Assembly (NCBI RefSeq): GCF_017355185.1
Contig: NZ_JADILJ010000013.1
Location: 1 to 64,000 of the forward strand
DNA: 64,000 bases
Source of the DNA: Rathayibacter sp. SD072
GTDB lineage: Bacteria; Actinomycetota; Actinomycetes; Actinomycetales; Microbacteriaceae
Direction: 5' to 3'
Positions 1-10,180 of this stretch are shown here, piece by piece. The position numbers and the translations under genes were made by a program. Each line of letters begins with the position of its first letter. The stretch's first letter is position 1. The notes beneath the pieces are model-generated. The model worked only from the letters and a program-made list of their open reading frames with translations, had not been told where the DNA came from and searched no databases.

Positions 1-1024
1 GGTACAGAGCGATCGGAGTGAGGACCGCGGCGGAGCGGCGGCCGTCCGGGATGCGGGGCTGGGACGCGGTCTGCGAGAAGCGCGGGCGCAGGAACGCGCC
101 GGTCCGCGATGCGGGTTCCGGAGCGGCCGTCTGGGCCGCGGCCGTCTCGGGAGCCGCGGCCGGGGTGGCGGCCGTGACGGGCTCCGTGCGCGGCGGTGCG
201 CTGCGGCGCAGGTCCTGCTCGGGCACCTCGGCCGGAGCCAGCTCGCCCTCGATGAGCACGGGGGCGACGATCGGCTCCGAGACCGGGTGGTCGTCGGCGG
301 CCACCACGACGACGCCGTCGTGCACCACCGTGATGCTCTCGGTCTGGCCGTAGCCGCCGCTGCTCTCGTCGCGCACGATGCTGCCGGCCGAGAGCTCGAT
401 GACGCGGCGCTTCATCTGGTCGACGATGCCGGCCTCGTGGGTCGCCATGATGACGGTCGTGCCGCCAGCGTTGATCCGCTCGAGGAGGGCCATGATGCCC
501 GCACTGGTCGTGGGGTCGAGGTTTCCCGTGGGCTCGTCGGCGAGGAGGACCGCCGGCTTGTTGACGACGGCGCGCGCGATCGCGACGCGCTGCTGCTCGC
601 CGCCGGAGAGCTCGTGGGGCAGTCGCGAGGCCTTGCCCGCGAGTCCGACCATCTTGAGCGTGTCCGGGACGGCCTCCTGGATGAAGCCCTTGGACTTGCC
701 GATGACCTGCAGGCTGAACGCGACGTTGTCGAAGACCGACTTGTTCGGCAGGAGCCGGAAGTCCTGGAACACCACGCCCATGTTGCGGCGGAAGTACGGG
801 ACCTTGCGGCTCGAGATCTTGCCGAGGTTCTGGCCCAGCACGTGGATCGACCCGGACGAGGGCCGCTCCTCCTTCAGGATCAGCCGGAGGCAGCTCGACT
901 TGCCGGACCCGGAGGCGCCGACGAGGAAGACGAACTCGCCCCGCAGGATCTCGAGGTCGATGGCGTTCAGGGCGGGTCTCGTGCCGCCGCGATACTGCTT
1001 GGAGACGTTGTCGAAGCGAATCAT
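1..1024 (-). CDS. ftsE: Cell-division ABC ATPase FtsE, cut at the 3' end by the window edge
   Basis: FtsE is the cytoplasmic ATPase that pairs with FtsX at the septum to control peptidoglycan hydrolases. The translation starts [11 protein letters not shown] and carries a Walker A (GASGSGKSS), the signature LSGGEQQR and a Walker B ending [11 protein letters not shown], followed by the switch region ATHEAG. The classical FtsE core would end after about 230 residues. Here the frame stays open for over 100 more residues, rich in Ala, Pro, Thr and Glu, and runs off the window, so the C-terminal tail is extended and unfinished. It lies 94 bp downstream of prfB on the same strand, the usual actinobacterial prfB-ftsE-ftsX order; ftsX would lie outside the window. 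The ATG at 1024 is the obvious family start. Confidence 0.93.
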   Translation of the reverse strand, partial: MIRFDNVSKQYRGGTRPALNAIDLEILRGEFVFLVGASGSGKSSCLRLILKEERPSSGSIHVLGQNLGKISSRKVPYFRRNMGVVFQDFRLLPNKSVFDNVAFSLQVIGKSKGFIQEAVPDTLKMVGLAGKASRLPHELSGGEQQRVAIARAVVNKPAVLLADEPTGNLDPTTSAGIMALLERINAGGTTVIMATHEAGIVDQMKRRVIELSAGSIVRDESSGGYGQTESITVVHDGVVVVAADDHPVSEPIVAPVLIEGELAPAEVPEQDLRRSAPPRTEPVTAATPAAAPETAAAQTAAPEPASRTGAFLRPRFSQTASQPRIPDGRRSAAVLTPIALY

Positions 1025-1118
1025 GTCGATACGAGGGTAAGCGACGATGCCCCGGGCGCCGCCGCCGTGCTCCCCCGGCGCGCCGGGTGAGGAGTCCGGG
1101 AGGGCCCTGCGGAGGGGC

Positions 1119-2219
1119 TCAGGCGGACTTGCGCCAGCGGATCCCCGCGGCGATGAAGCCGTCGAGATCGCCGTCGAAGACGTGCGCCGGGGTGCCGACC
1201 TCGTAGTCCGTCCGGAGGTCCTTGACCATCTGGTACGGAGCGAGCACGTAGCTGCGCATCTGGTCGCCCCAGCTCGCCGTGATGTTCCCGGCGAGCTCCT
1301 TCTTGGTCGCCGCCTCCTGCTCCTTCTGCAGCAGCAGCAGGCGCGACTGCAGCACGCGCATGGCGGCCGCGCGGTTCTGGATCTGGCTCTTCTCGTTCTG
1401 CATCGAGACGACCGTGCCCGTGGGGATGTGGGTCAGCCGGACGGCGGAGTCGGTGGTGTTGACCGACTGGCCGCCGGGGCCGGAGGAGCGGAAGACGTCC
1501 ACGCGGATGTCGTTGTCCGGGATCTCGATCGCCCCGGCCTCCTCCATCAGCGGGATGACCTCGACCGCCGCGAAGGAGGTCTGGCGCTTGCCCGCCGCGC
1601 CGAAGGGGCTCATCCGGACGAGTCGGTGCGTGCCGGCCTCCACCGAGAGCGTGCCGAACGCGTAGGGGGCGTCGATCTGGAAGGTGGCCGACTTGATGCC
1701 GGCCTCCTCGGCGTAGCTCGCGTCCATGACGGTCGCGGAGTACTTGTGCTTCTCGGCCCAGCGCAGGTACATGCGCATGAGCATCTCGGCGAAGTCGGAG
1801 GCGTCGACGCCGCCCGCACCCGCGCGGATCGTGACGACCGCGGGGCGGTCGTCGTACTCGCCGTCGAGCAGGGTCTGGACCTCGAGCTCGCCCATCACCT
1901 TCTGCAGCGACGCGAGCTCGGCGATGGCCTCCTGCTCGGAGTCGGCGTCCTCGGCCTCGTTCGCCATCTCGACGAGCACCTCGAGGTCGTCGAGTCGGCG
2001 CTCGATCGAGGTGATGCGGGCGAGCTCCGACTGCCGGTGGCTGAGCGCGCTCGTCACCTTCTGCGCGTTGACGGTGTCGTCCCAGAGGTCGGGGGCGCCG
2101 GCCTGCTCGTTCAGCTCCGCGATGCGGGTGCGGAGGCGATCGACGTCGATCACGGCGCGGATGTCGTCGAAGGTGGAGCGGAGAGCAGTGATCTGCTCGG
2201 TGAAGTCGTTGTCCAGCAT
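1119..2219 (-). CDS. prfB: Peptide chain release factor 2
   Basis: RF2 reads UGA and UAA stop codons and triggers peptidyl-tRNA hydrolysis on the ribosome. The 366-residue protein has the codon-recognition tripeptide SPF at residues 204-206 and the catalytic GGQ at 249-251 within the conserved [17 protein letters not shown] segment. Length matches full RF2. The N-terminus is continuous from an ATG in one frame, so the programmed +1 frameshift that regulates many prfB genes is absent. A TAGTCT element sits about 10 bp before the ATG, compatible with a short or absent leader. ftsE follows on the same strand. Confidence 0.95.
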   Translation of the reverse strand: MLDNDFTEQITALRSTFDDIRAVIDVDRLRTRIAELNEQAGAPDLWDDTVNAQKVTSALSHRQSELARITSIERRLDDLEVLVEMANEAEDADSEQEAIAELASLQKVMGELEVQTLLDGEYDDRPAVVTIRAGAGGVDASDFAEMLMRMYLRWAEKHKYSATVMDASYAEEAGIKSATFQIDAPYAFGTLSVEAGTHRLVRMSPFGAAGKRQTSFAAVEVIPLMEEAGAIEIPDNDIRVDVFRSSGPGGQSVNTTDSAVRLTHIPTGTVVSMQNEKSQIQNRAAAMRVLQSRLLLLQKEQEAATKKELAGNITASWGDQMRSYVLAPYQMVKDLRTDYEVGTPAHVFDGDLDGFIAAGIRWRKSA

Positions 2220-2228
2220 GGTGGACCC

Positions 2229-2283
2229 AGACTACCGGGGCGCGCCCATGGAGCCCTGAGCGCGCGGGGCGCGAGCGTAGGCT
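2229..2283. promoter_or_regulatory. Divergent -10-like elements between prfB and the MFS gene
   Basis: In the 71-bp gap between prfB and the MFS gene there is TAGTCT on the minus strand (2229-2234) and TAGGCT on the plus strand (2278-2283), each 7-10 bp before its start codon. That geometry fits leaderless or near-leaderless actinobacterial transcription. No convincing -35 is visible, so this is a motif-based inference. Confidence 0.35.
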
Positions 2284-2290
2284 GGGGACG

Positions 2291-3532
2291 GTGACCGACA
2301 CCGCCGAGCGCCCGTTCCCCGTGGGTCCGCTCCTGCTGTCGACGTTCCTCCCCACCCTCCTCTTCTCGATCGGCGAGGGCGCGATCATCCCGCTGCTGCC
2401 CGTGGCCGCCGGCGATCTGGGCGCGACGCTCGCGATCGCCGGCCTGGTCTCGGGGATGATCATGATCGGCGAGCTCGCCGGCGACGTGCCCAGCGGATGG
2501 GTGGTCTCGCGCATCGGCGAGCGCGGCGCGATGCTCGCCGCGTCGGCCGCGTCGATCCTGGGGCTCGTGATCTGCCTGCTGTCGACGTCGTGGGTGGGGC
2601 TGACGGTGGGCGTCTTCGTGATCGGAGTCGCGACCGCGGTGTTCGCGCTGGCGCGGCACGCCTTCATGACGTCGTTCGTCCCCGTCGGCTACCGGGCGCG
2701 CGCGCTGTCGGCGCTCGCGGGAGCCTTCCGCGCCGGCTGGCTCATCGGGCCGTTCGTCTCGGCGGGGGTCGTGCACCTGACCGGCACCGTCGAGTCCGTC
2801 TTCTGGATCCACATCGTCTGCTGCGTGCTGGCGGTCGCCGTGCTGCTCCTCGTGCCGGATCCGGCCACGATCCTCCGCCGGTCCGCGGCTGCCGTCGACG
2901 AGACGGCGCCGCCCGAGCCGCGCCGGGGACTCGCCCGGACCCTCCGCGAGCACCGCGGAGTCCTCGCTCGGATGGGCACCGGCGCCGCGCTCATCGGCGG
3001 GCTCCGGGCGAGCCGCACCGTGGTCCTGCCGCTCTGGGCCGTGAGCATCGGGATGGGCGAGACGGACACCGCGATCGTCATCGGCATCGCCGGCGGACTC
3101 GACTTCGCCCTCTTCTACCTGGGCGGCCAGCTGATGGACCGCTTCGGCCGGGGCGCCACGGCGATCCCGTCGATGATCGGACTCGGCGCGGGCCACCTGG
3201 TGCTGGCCGTCACCCTGCTCGCGGTCGATCCCGTGCCGTGGTTCGTGGCGGTCGCGTGCCTGCTCGCGGTGGCGAACGGAGTCGGCTCGGGCATCCTCAT
3301 GACGATCGGAGCGGATCTCGCGCCGCAGGACGATCCCGCGCCCTTCCTCGGCGCGTTCCGCTTCACGGGCGACGTCGGCGGTGCCGTCGCTCCACTGGCC
3401 GTCGCCGGGCTGACCGCTGCGGTGTCCCTGCCCTTCGCCGCCGGAGCCGTGGGAGTGCTGGGCCTGGTGGGCGCGGGCGCGCTCGCCCGGTGGATCCCGC
3501 GCTACCTCCCGCACGGACGGCCGAGCGGCTGA
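2291..3532 (+). CDS. MFS transporter, drug-exporter type
   Basis: This is an integral membrane secondary transporter of 413 residues, about the length of a 12-TM MFS protein. The first cytoplasmic loop carries the family pattern G-E-L-A-G-D-V-P-S-G-W followed by SRIGERGAM, and a second half repeats GGQLMDRFGRG after the central loop near residue 210. The GTG start at 2291 is chosen because a TAGGCT -10-like box lies just upstream and the sequence before it is not protein-like. The substrate cannot be read from sequence. tRNA-Leu follows 29 bp after the stop. Confidence 0.8.
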   Translation: MTDTAERPFPVGPLLLSTFLPTLLFSIGEGAIIPLLPVAAGDLGATLAIAGLVSGMIMIGELAGDVPSGWVVSRIGERGAMLAASAASILGLVICLLSTSWVGLTVGVFVIGVATAVFALARHAFMTSFVPVGYRARALSALAGAFRAGWLIGPFVSAGVVHLTGTVESVFWIHIVCCVLAVAVLLLVPDPATILRRSAAAVDETAPPEPRRGLARTLREHRGVLARMGTGAALIGGLRASRTVVLPLWAVSIGMGETDTAIVIGIAGGLDFALFYLGGQLMDRFGRGATAIPSMIGLGAGHLVLAVTLLAVDPVPWFVAVACLLAVANGVGSGILMTIGADLAPQDDPAPFLGAFRFTGDVGGAVAPLAVAGLTAAVSLPFAAGAVGVLGLVGAGALARWIPRYLPHGRPSG

Positions 3533-3561
3533 GGCTCCCCTCCTACACTGGAGCGGCACCC

Positions 3562-3642
3562 GCGGGAGTGGTGGAATGGCAGACACGCAGGATTTAGGTT
3601 CCTGTGCCGCAAGGCGTGAGGGTTCGAGTCCCTCCTTCCGCA
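3562..3642 (+). tRNA. tRNA-Leu (anticodon UAG)
   Basis: The acceptor arms GCGGGAG and CTTCCGC pair over seven bases (one G-U), followed by discriminator A. The anticodon stem CAGGA/TCCTG closes the loop TTTAGGT, giving anticodon TAG, which reads CUN leucine codons. The variable arm is longer than in class I tRNAs, as expected for leucine, and the T-arm contains GGTTCGAGTCC. CCA is not encoded. A TACACT -10-like box lies at 3544-3549, 13 bp before the 5' end. Confidence 0.95.
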
Positions 3643-3843
3643 CCTGTCGCAGACGGCCGCGACCGGGCCGCTGACCGCGTTCCCCGGCACGGCTCGCACG
3701 GCGGCGGCCGCCCGGTCGCCCAGGCCCGGGAGCGGGTCGCGGATCCACGGCCTGCGCGAGGGGTCGAGCGCTACGCTGAGCGCTGTCACGCCTTCGCCCC
3801 ACCGCCCACCGGCCGAACGGCACCGCCGACGACTGGAGACCCG

Positions 3844-4584
3844 TTGAACCACGCCGCCCTCATCCCCTGGCTCGATCCGGAGACGATCCTCACCTCGTTC
3901 GGGCCCTGGGGCGTCGTCGTGGTCTGCCTGATCGTCTTCGCCGAGACCGGCCTGCTGATCGGCTTCCTCTTCCCGGGCGACACGCTCCTCATCATCACCG
4001 GGCTCCTCGCGCACGAGAACGCGTCCAACGGCGGACTGGGCGTCCCCATCTGGCTCATCTGCCTGGCGGTCGGGTTCTCGGCCTTCGTCGGCGGCGAGGT
4101 CGGCTACCTGATCGGGCACAAGGCGGGTCCGCGCATCTTCGAGCGCAAGGAGTCGGGGTTCTTCAGCGTCGAGAACGTGCGGCGCACCAACGCCTTCTTC
4201 GAGCGCTTCGGCGGCCTCGCCGTGATCCTGGCGCGCTTCGTCCCGATCGTGCGCACCTTCGCACCGATCGCCGCGGGCGTCGCCCACATGAACTACAAGA
4301 AGTACAGCCTCTACAACCTCATCGGCGCGCTGGTCTGGGGCAGCGGAGTGACCCTCCTGGGCTGGCTGCTCGCCTTCATCCCGCCGGTGGCCGACTTCGT
4401 GTCGCACTACATCGACGTGATCCTGCTCGGAGCGGTCGCCCTCGCCATCATCCCGACGCTCTTCCACTTCTTCCAGCAGCAGCGCCGGGCGAAGCATGCG
4501 GCCGACCCCGAGACCGACGCGGCCGAGGCGAGGGCGCTCGTCCTCGACCCGTCCGTCGTCGACGACGAGCGCCGCGAGCACTGA
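3844..4584 (+). CDS. DedA/SNARE-associated family membrane protein
   Basis: DedA proteins are polytopic inner-membrane proteins with roles in lipid (undecaprenyl phosphate or phospholipid) flipping and membrane homeostasis. The 246-residue product carries the family hallmarks: E-T-G-L-L-I-G-F-L-F-P-G-D near residue 40, G-E-V-G-Y-L-I-G-H near 90, and ARFVPIVRTFAPIAAG near 140, followed by hydrophobic C-terminal helices. I place the start at TTG 3844 because GGAG lies 7 bp upstream and the open frame before it (from 3604) runs out of the tRNA gene. It converges with rdgB, only 12 bp apart. Confidence 0.88.
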   Translation: MNHAALIPWLDPETILTSFGPWGVVVVCLIVFAETGLLIGFLFPGDTLLIITGLLAHENASNGGLGVPIWLICLAVGFSAFVGGEVGYLIGHKAGPRIFERKESGFFSVENVRRTNAFFERFGGLAVILARFVPIVRTFAPIAAGVAHMNYKKYSLYNLIGALVWGSGVTLLGWLLAFIPPVADFVSHYIDVILLGAVALAIIPTLFHFFQQQRRAKHAADPETDAAEARALVLDPSVVDDERREH

Positions 4585-4596
4585 CCGCTGGCGGGC

Positions 4597-5214
4597 TCAG
4601 GGCAGGCGCGCCGCCAGCCCGGTCAGCTCGGCGCGCAGCGCCGTGAAGGCGCGCGCACGGTGGCTCGCCGCGTTCTTCTCCTCGGGCGAGAGCTCGGCCG
4701 CGGTGCGGTCGGAGCCCTCCGGGACGAAGACCGGGTCGTAGCCGTGGCCGTTCGCGCCCCGGGGTGCGGTCGCGATCGCTCCGGGCCAGCGGCCCTCGAC
4801 GACGATCTCCTGCCCGCCGGGCAGCACCGACTCGGGCACCACGAGCGCGATCGTGCAGACGAAGTGCGCCCCGCGGTGCTCCTCGTGCACGTCGGCGATC
4901 TGGGCCAGCAGCAGCTCGAGGTTCGCCACGGCGTCGTGCGGCTTCCCGGACCACCTGGCCGAGAAGATCCCGGGCGATCCGCCCAGGACGTCGACGCGGA
5001 TCCCGGAGTCGTCCGCGAGCGAGACGAGACCGGTGTGCGCCGCTGCGGCGCGCGCCTTGATCAGCGCGTTCTCGGCGAAGGTGACCCCGTCCTCGACCGG
5101 CTCGGGGCCGTCGTAGGAGCGCACGCCGACCCCCGGCAGCGCCTGGGCGAGCATGGCGCGGAACTCCTCGACCTTGCCCGCGTTGTGCGTGGCGAGGACG
5201 AGATCCAGGCTCAC
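4597..5214 (-). CDS. rdgB: Non-canonical purine NTP pyrophosphatase (RdgB/HAM1)
   Basis: RdgB hydrolyses ITP, dITP and XTP to monophosphates, keeping deaminated purines out of nucleic acids. The 205-residue protein opens with the family signature [12 protein letters not shown], then has [15 protein letters not shown] (the catalytic DDSG) and, near the end, [12 protein letters not shown] and [14 protein letters not shown]. Length is normal. The GTG start at 5214 overlaps the rph stop by 4 bp (GTGA), so it is very likely translationally coupled in a murI-rph-rdgB operon. The much longer open frame upstream is a shadow of rph. Confidence 0.95.
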   Translation of the reverse strand: MSLDLVLATHNAGKVEEFRAMLAQALPGVGVRSYDGPEPVEDGVTFAENALIKARAAAAHTGLVSLADDSGIRVDVLGGSPGIFSARWSGKPHDAVANLELLLAQIADVHEEHRGAHFVCTIALVVPESVLPGGQEIVVEGRWPGAIATAPRGANGHGYDPVFVPEGSDRTAAELSPEEKNAASHRARAFTALRAELTGLAARLP

Positions 5215-5969
5215 GCGCCCGCCTCCGCGGCGAGCGCCTCCGCCTGGATCCGGGCGAGGTCCGACGCGCCGGAGACGGCGAGGTCCAGCAGGGCGTCGAG
5301 CTCGCGGCGGTCGAACGGAGCGCCCTCGGCGGTGCCCTGCACCTCGACGAAGAGGCCCCGGCCGGTGACGACCACGTTCATGTCGGTCTCGGCGCGGACG
5401 TCCTCGACGTAGGCGAGGTCGAGCATGGGCACGCCGTCGATGATGCCCACCGAGACGGCCGAGAGGCTGTCGATGAGGGGCACCGCCTTCTGCCCGATGT
5501 ACTTCTTGCTGCGCGCCCACTCGATCGCGTCGACCATGGCCACGTAGGCGCCGGTGATCGCCGCGGTGCGGGTGCCTCCGTCGGCCTGCAGCACGTCGCA
5601 GTCGATGACCAGCGTGTTCTCGCCCAGCGCCTTCATGTCGACGACGGCGCGCAGGCTGCGGCCGATCAGGCGCGAGATCTCGTGGGTGCGCCCGCCGACC
5701 TTGCCCTTGATCGACTCGCGGTCCATGCGGGAGTTGGTGGAGCGGGGCAGCATCGCGTACTCGGCCGTCACCCAGCCCTTGCCCTTGCCCTGGAGCCAGC
5801 GCGGGACGCCGTTGGTGAACGACGCGGTGCAGAGCACCTTCGTGTTCCCGAACGAGACGAGCGCGGACCCCTCGGCCTGCGTGCTCCAGCCGCGCTCGAT
5901 GGTCACGGTGCGCAGCTCGTCGGGCGCGCGGCCGTCCTTGCGGACGACGGTCTTCTCGGTGTCGGTCAC
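5211..5969 (-). CDS. rph: Ribonuclease PH
   Basis: RNase PH is a phosphorolytic 3'-5' exonuclease that trims tRNA 3' ends. The 252-residue product shows [11 protein letters not shown] at the N-terminus, then [21 protein letters not shown] and [20 protein letters not shown], followed by the phosphate-binding [19 protein letters not shown] block. Length fits the family. Its GTG start at 5969 overlaps the murI stop by 4 bp and its stop overlaps the rdgB start by 4 bp, placing it centrally in a compact murI-rph-rdgB operon, a common actinobacterial arrangement. Confidence 0.96.
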   Translation of the reverse strand: MTDTEKTVVRKDGRAPDELRTVTIERGWSTQAEGSALVSFGNTKVLCTASFTNGVPRWLQGKGKGWVTAEYAMLPRSTNSRMDRESIKGKVGGRTHEISRLIGRSLRAVVDMKALGENTLVIDCDVLQADGGTRTAAITGAYVAMVDAIEWARSKKYIGQKAVPLIDSLSAVSVGIIDGVPMLDLAYVEDVRAETDMNVVVTGRGLFVEVQGTAEGAPFDRRELDALLDLAVSGASDLARIQAEALAAEAGA

Positions 5970-6826
5970 TGGGGTCTCCCTCGATGGGGCGCGGCCGCAT
6001 CCAGCTCGCGCAGATTGATGGTGCCGGTCTCGACGAGGTCGACGCTGGAGACCTCGGGGCCGAGGAAGCGGCGGGCGAGGCGGACGAAGTCGCTCGAGCC
6101 CGTCTCCTCCCAGCGGTAGGTCGGCGGCGCGGCCTCCGTGCGCTGCAGCCCGTGGGCGACGAGCGTCCGGTACACGTCGAGTGCGGTCTCCTCGGCGCTC
6201 GAGACGAGGCGGACGTCCGGGCCCATCACGTACGCGATCGCGCCGCGCAGCAGCGGGTAGTGGGTGCAGCCGAGCACGAGGGTGTCGACGCCCGCGGCCT
6301 TCATCGGCGCCAGGTACTCCTCGGCGACGGCGAGGAGCTCGTCGCTCCAGGTCACTCCCGCCTCGACGAACTCGACGAAGCGCGGGCAGGCGGCGGTCAC
6401 GAGCTCGAGGTCGGGAGCCGCGACGAAGGCGTCGTCGTACGCCCGCGAGCGGATCGTGCCGACGGTGCCGATCACTCCGACGCGGCGGTTGCGCGTGTCG
6501 CGCACGGCGCTGCGGACAGCGGGCTGGATCACCTCGACGACCGGGATGCCGCGGCCGATGGTGTAGCGCTCGCGCGCATCCCGCATCATCGCCGCCGAGG
6601 CCGTGTTGCAGGCGATGACGAGCAGCTTCGCGCCCTGGTCGACGAGCGTGTCGAGCGTGTCGAGCGCGTACGCGCGGACATCGGCGAGCGGCTTGGGCCC
6701 GTACGGCGAGTGCGCGGTGTCGCCCAAGTAGACGATGGACTCGTTCTGCAGCTGGTCGATGATCGAGCGGGCCACCGTGAGTCCACCGACGCCCGAGTCG
6801 AAGATTCCCAGGGGTGCGTCGGTCAC
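5966..6826 (-). CDS. murI: Glutamate racemase
   Basis: MurI interconverts L- and D-glutamate for peptidoglycan synthesis. In the 286-residue protein the substrate-binding start [15 protein letters not shown] is followed by [13 protein letters not shown]. The two catalytic cysteines lie in [10 protein letters not shown] and LGCTHYPLL. Length matches the family. The GTG at 6826 is the family-consistent start; the open frame continuing to 8296 is a shadow of pncB. The gene heads the murI-rph-rdgB operon and diverges from pncB. Confidence 0.95.
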   Translation of the reverse strand: MTDAPLGIFDSGVGGLTVARSIIDQLQNESIVYLGDTAHSPYGPKPLADVRAYALDTLDTLVDQGAKLLVIACNTASAAMMRDARERYTIGRGIPVVEVIQPAVRSAVRDTRNRRVGVIGTVGTIRSRAYDDAFVAAPDLELVTAACPRFVEFVEAGVTWSDELLAVAEEYLAPMKAAGVDTLVLGCTHYPLLRGAIAYVMGPDVRLVSSAEETALDVYRTLVAHGLQRTEAAPPTYRWEETGSSDFVRLARRFLGPEVSSVDLVETGTINLRELDAAAPHRGRPQ

Positions 6827-6928
6827 GATCGACCAGCCTACCCGCGCCCCTCCCCCGGGACGCGAGCCCCCGGCTGCCGACCCGCGAGCCCTCCGCGAGC
6901 CCCGGGCCGTGCGTGGAAGACTGCGGGG

Positions 6929-8233
6929 ATGGACGCGACCGCCTTCCTCACCGACCGGTACGAGCTCACGATGGTGGAGGGCGCCCTGGGCAGCGGCACC
7001 GCCGATCGGCGCTGCATGTTCGAGGTGTTCGCCCGGAGCCTGCCCTCCGGACGCCGCTACGGCGTCCTCGCCGGGACCGGGCGCCTGCTCGAGCTCGTCT
7101 CGCGCTTCCGCTTCGGCGAGCCCGAGCTCGACTGGCTCCGCGAGAACCGCGTGGTCGACTCGCGCACCCTCGACTGGCTCGCCGACTACCGCTTCAGCGG
7201 CGACGTGTGGGGATACCGCGAGGGCGAGGTCTACCTGCCCGGCTCCCCCGTGCTGATCGTCGAGGCGCCCTTCGCCGAGGGCGTGCTGCTCGAGACCCTC
7301 GTGCTGTCGGTGCTGAACCACGACAGCGCCGTCGCGAGCGCCGCGGCCCGCATGGTCTCGGCTGCCGGCGACCGCCCGCTCGCCGAGATGGGCTCCCGCC
7401 GGGCGGGCGAGCGCTCGGCCGTCGCCGCGGCACGGGCCGCCTACATCGCGGGGTTCGGCTCCACCTCGAACCTCGAGGCGGGACGCAGCTGGGGCGTGCC
7501 GACGATGGGCACGTCGGCGCACGCGTTCACGCTGCTGCACGACTCCGAGGAGGACGCGTTCCGCGCGCAGGTCGCCGCGCTCGGCCCCGGCACGACGCTC
7601 CTCGTGGACACCTACGACGTCACCGCCGCGGTCGACCTGGCCGTGCGCGTCGCCGGCACGGGCCTGGGCGCCGTGCGGATCGACTCCGGCGACCTCCCGC
7701 AGCAGGTCGCCGCCGTCCGGGCGCAGCTCGACGCCCTCGGGGCGACAGGCACCAGGATCACCGTGACCAACGACCTCGACGAGTACGGCATCGCGGCCCT
7801 CGCCGCCTCCCCCGTCGACTCCTACGGCGTGGGCACCTCGGTCGCCACCGGCTCCGGCCACCCGACCGCCGGCATGGTCTACAAGCTCGTGGCGCACGAG
7901 GACGACGCGGGCGAGTGGGTCGCCGTCGCGAAGAAGTCGGCCTCGAAGGCGTCGATCGGCGGTCGCAAGGCGGCCGGGCGGCTGCTCGCGGCCGACGGAG
8001 TGGCTCAGGAGGAGGTCGTGCACGTGGGCGCCGGCCCCGAGGGCGGCGTCGGAGAGGGCGAGCGCGCACTGCTCGTCCCGCTCGTGGACGGCGGCGAGAT
8101 CCTCGGCGACGCCCTGGGCGCGGCGGGCACGGCCGCGGCGCGCGAGCACCGGGCGTCGGCCGTGGCGGAGTTGCCGCAGGACGCCCTGCGCCTGGGCCGG
8201 GGGGACCCGGTCATCCCGACGCGCTACGCCTGA
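6929..8233 (+). CDS. pncB: Nicotinate phosphoribosyltransferase
   Basis: PncB converts nicotinate and PRPP to nicotinate mononucleotide in NAD salvage. The 434-residue product has LTDRYELTM at the N-terminus, GSRRAG in the middle and [15 protein letters not shown] followed by GTSAHAF. The C-terminal barrel shows [14 protein letters not shown] and [10 protein letters not shown], all family landmarks. ATG 6929 fits the family N-terminus. It diverges from murI and converges on the DUF3039 gene, with a strong hairpin between. Confidence 0.93.
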   Translation: MDATAFLTDRYELTMVEGALGSGTADRRCMFEVFARSLPSGRRYGVLAGTGRLLELVSRFRFGEPELDWLRENRVVDSRTLDWLADYRFSGDVWGYREGEVYLPGSPVLIVEAPFAEGVLLETLVLSVLNHDSAVASAAARMVSAAGDRPLAEMGSRRAGERSAVAAARAAYIAGFGSTSNLEAGRSWGVPTMGTSAHAFTLLHDSEEDAFRAQVAALGPGTTLLVDTYDVTAAVDLAVRVAGTGLGAVRIDSGDLPQQVAAVRAQLDALGATGTRITVTNDLDEYGIAALAASPVDSYGVGTSVATGSGHPTAGMVYKLVAHEDDAGEWVAVAKKSASKASIGGRKAAGRLLAADGVAQEEVVHVGAGPEGGVGEGERALLVPLVDGGEILGDALGAAGTAAAREHRASAVAELPQDALRLGRGDPVIPTRYA

Positions 8234-8267
8234 CCTCCGAGGACGGCATGACACGCGAGAGCGGGAG

Positions 8268-8294
8268 GGGGCGGCCCGGTCGCCGGGCCGCCCC
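8268..8294. terminator. Bidirectional hairpin between pncB and the DUF3039 gene
   Basis: A perfect 12-bp stem (GGGGCGGCCCGG / CCGGGCCGCCCC) with a TCG loop lies in the convergent gap, 34 bp after the pncB stop and 2 bp from the stop codon of the opposing gene. There is no clear U-tract, so it is a GC-rich hairpin terminator by position rather than a classic intrinsic one. Confidence 0.6.
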
Positions 8295-8296
8295 AC

Positions 8297-8578
8297 TCAC
8301 TTCATCCGGGCGTAGATCTCCTTGCAGGAAGGGCAGACGGGGAACTTCTCGGGGTCGCGCCCCGGGAGCCACTTCTTGCCGCAGAGCGCTTTGACGGGCT
8401 TGCCCGTCAGTGCGCTCTCGAGGATCTTGTCCTTCTGCACGTAGTGGGAGAACCGCTCGTGATCCCCCGGTTCGATGGTCTCCTGGTTCAGGAGCTCCTC
8501 GAGCTCGCGGTCGAGGGTGGCGGTTCCGCCGCCTCCCTCGAGAGGGTCGGTGCTGCTGTTCTCGGGGCGGGTCGTCAT
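8297..8578 (-). CDS. DUF3039 family small zinc-ribbon-like protein
   Basis: This 93-residue protein matches the actinobacterial DUF3039 family. It has a low-complexity N-terminus, then a core with HERFSHYVQKDKI, and a C-terminal half containing CGKKW and CPSCKEIY. The three cysteines plus a histidine suggest a small metal-binding fold, but the function is unknown. ATG 8578 is the only sensible start. It stands alone, convergent with pncB. Confidence 0.85.
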   Translation of the reverse strand: MTTRPENSSTDPLEGGGGTATLDRELEELLNQETIEPGDHERFSHYVQKDKILESALTGKPVKALCGKKWLPGRDPEKFPVCPSCKEIYARMK

Positions 8579-8629
8579 GCCCCCGATCCTACGCGCGGCC
8601 GACCGAGAGGTCAGCGGGAGCGGAGCAGG

Positions 8630-10180
8630 TCAGTAGCGGCTCGTGAACGAGACGAGCTCGGCCGCACGGCGATCGAAGAGCCACCCTCCGAGCAGCACCC
8701 CGAGCGCGAAGACGACCACCGCGCTGCCGAAGCCCGTCAGGATCGCGGCCTGCGCCGCCTCCGGCTCGACGAACAGCGCCCGGATCGCGAGCACGACGGT
8801 GGGAGCCGCCAGCAGCAGCCCGAGCCCGAAGGCCAGCGCCTGCGGGCCGGCTCCACTGGAACCAGGCGCCTGCGGCTGCACGAACGGGCTGTCGCCGGGC
8901 CGGGGAGCCGGGTACGCCAGCCGCGCCGAGACCGCACTGGCGACCCCGGCGGGCACCAGCAGGAGGCAGGTGTTGGCGGCGAGCAGGACGGGCAGGGCCC
9001 CGTCGAGACCCGAGGTGGCGCTCGAGGCGAGCGAGCCCAGGAGCACGATCGGCAGTCCGAGCAGGAGCGTCGGGAACGCCCGGCCGAGGCGGTCGGCCCG
9101 ACCGCTCACGCCGGCGGCCACGTGGAGCCAGAACGCGGACCCGTCGTAGGCCGTGTCGTTGTGCAGGAACCAGCCCAGGAACAGCACCACGAGCGGCACC
9201 GGCAGCAGCGACAGGAGCGGGAACGGCACCTCGACCAGAGCCAGCAGGACGAGGACGACGACGGGGAGCAGCGGGACGGCCACGAGCGACGCCTGGTACC
9301 GCGGATCGCGGATCCAGTAGGTGATGCTGCGGGCGGCCACCGCGCCGGTCGGGGATCCGCCGAGCACGTCGAACCAGCCGAGCCGGAGCCCGCGCGGCGG
9401 ACGGTGCGTGCGCTCGGGCCGGTCGACGAGCAGGCGCACGAGCAGCCACCAGAGGACCGCGAGGGCGGCCAGCGTCACGAGCGCCACCAGAAGCGGCCCG
9501 ACGGGATCGCCGGCCACGGCCGCCGGAGCGATCGCCCAGGCCGCGCCGAACGGCGTGACGCCGAGGGTCGCGGCGACGGAGCCGAGCGCGCGCGCCCCTG
9601 CTCCGCCCCAGTCGAGGCCGGTGACGGCGATCATCACCGCGGGCACGGCGAGCAGGAGCACGAGTCCGAGGATCGCGAGGAGCTCCCGGGCGGTGCGCGA
9701 CGGGACGAGGGCGGAGGAGGCGGCGAGGCCGATCCTCGCGCACAGGAGCGCGGTGGCGACTCCGAGCAGCGGTCCGAGGACGGCGAGCACGCCGGCGTCG
9801 GCGAAGAGCGGGACGAGCGCGAGGGCGAGCACGAGAAGCGCGAGGACCGGCACCGAGATCAGCCCCGCGAGAGCGAGCATCGCCGCGAGGCGCGCACTGG
9901 GGATCCCGAAGAGCCGGAAGGCGCGCGGGTCCATCGGATCCAGCGGCCCCAGGAGGAAGGGCAGCACCAGGAAGCCGGCGGTCACCAGGGCGCCTCCCCC
10001 CACGGTCGCGTCGGCCGCGAGCCCGGGGGCGCCGCGCAGCGCGCCGAGCGCGGCGAGCAGCCCGGCCGTCGCGGCGACGGCGACCAGGACCCCGAGGACG
10101 ACCCCCGCGGAGCGGGCGGGACCGGAGCGGAAGGACCCGAGGAGGACGTCGAGCCTCAGCCGGAGAAGTCGTGCAGCCAC
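8630..10180 (-). CDS. ABC exporter permease, large hydrophobic subunit
   Basis: The 516-residue product is dominated by hydrophobic, Leu/Ala/Val-rich stretches consistent with roughly ten or more membrane segments, with a central hydrophilic patch near residues 260-300 (RSITYWIRDPRY). It follows directly after an ABC ATPase and overlaps its 3' end, so it is taken as the membrane partner. I place the start at GTG 10180, 25 bp inside the ATPase gene; the frame extends further up but overlaps the ATPase fully there. Substrate unknown. The predicted topology is from hydrophobicity by eye. Confidence 0.75.
   Translation of the reverse strand: MAARLLRLRLDVLLGSFRSGPARSAGVVLGVLVAVAATAGLLAALGALRGAPGLAADATVGGGALVTAGFLVLPFLLGPLDPMDPRAFRLFGIPSARLAAMLALAGLISVPVLALLVLALALVPLFADAGVLAVLGPLLGVATALLCARIGLAASSALVPSRTARELLAILGLVLLLAVPAVMIAVTGLDWGGAGARALGSVAATLGVTPFGAAWAIAPAAVAGDPVGPLLVALVTLAALAVLWWLLVRLLVDRPERTHRPPRGLRLGWFDVLGGSPTGAVAARSITYWIRDPRYQASLVAVPLLPVVVLVLLALVEVPFPLLSLLPVPLVVLFLGWFLHNDTAYDGSAFWLHVAAGVSGRADRLGRAFPTLLLGLPIVLLGSLASSATSGLDGALPVLLAANTCLLLVPAGVASAVSARLAYPAPRPGDSPFVQPQAPGSSGAGPQALAFGLGLLLAAPTVVLAIRALFVEPEAAQAAILTGFGSAVVVFALGVLLGGWLFDRRAAELVSFTSRY

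Noticed and set aside
1119-2219. Programmed frameshift in prfB
   Set aside because: The RF2 frame is continuous from the ATG, with SPF and GGQ in one frame; no in-frame stop or slippery CTT-TGA site is found near the N-terminus.
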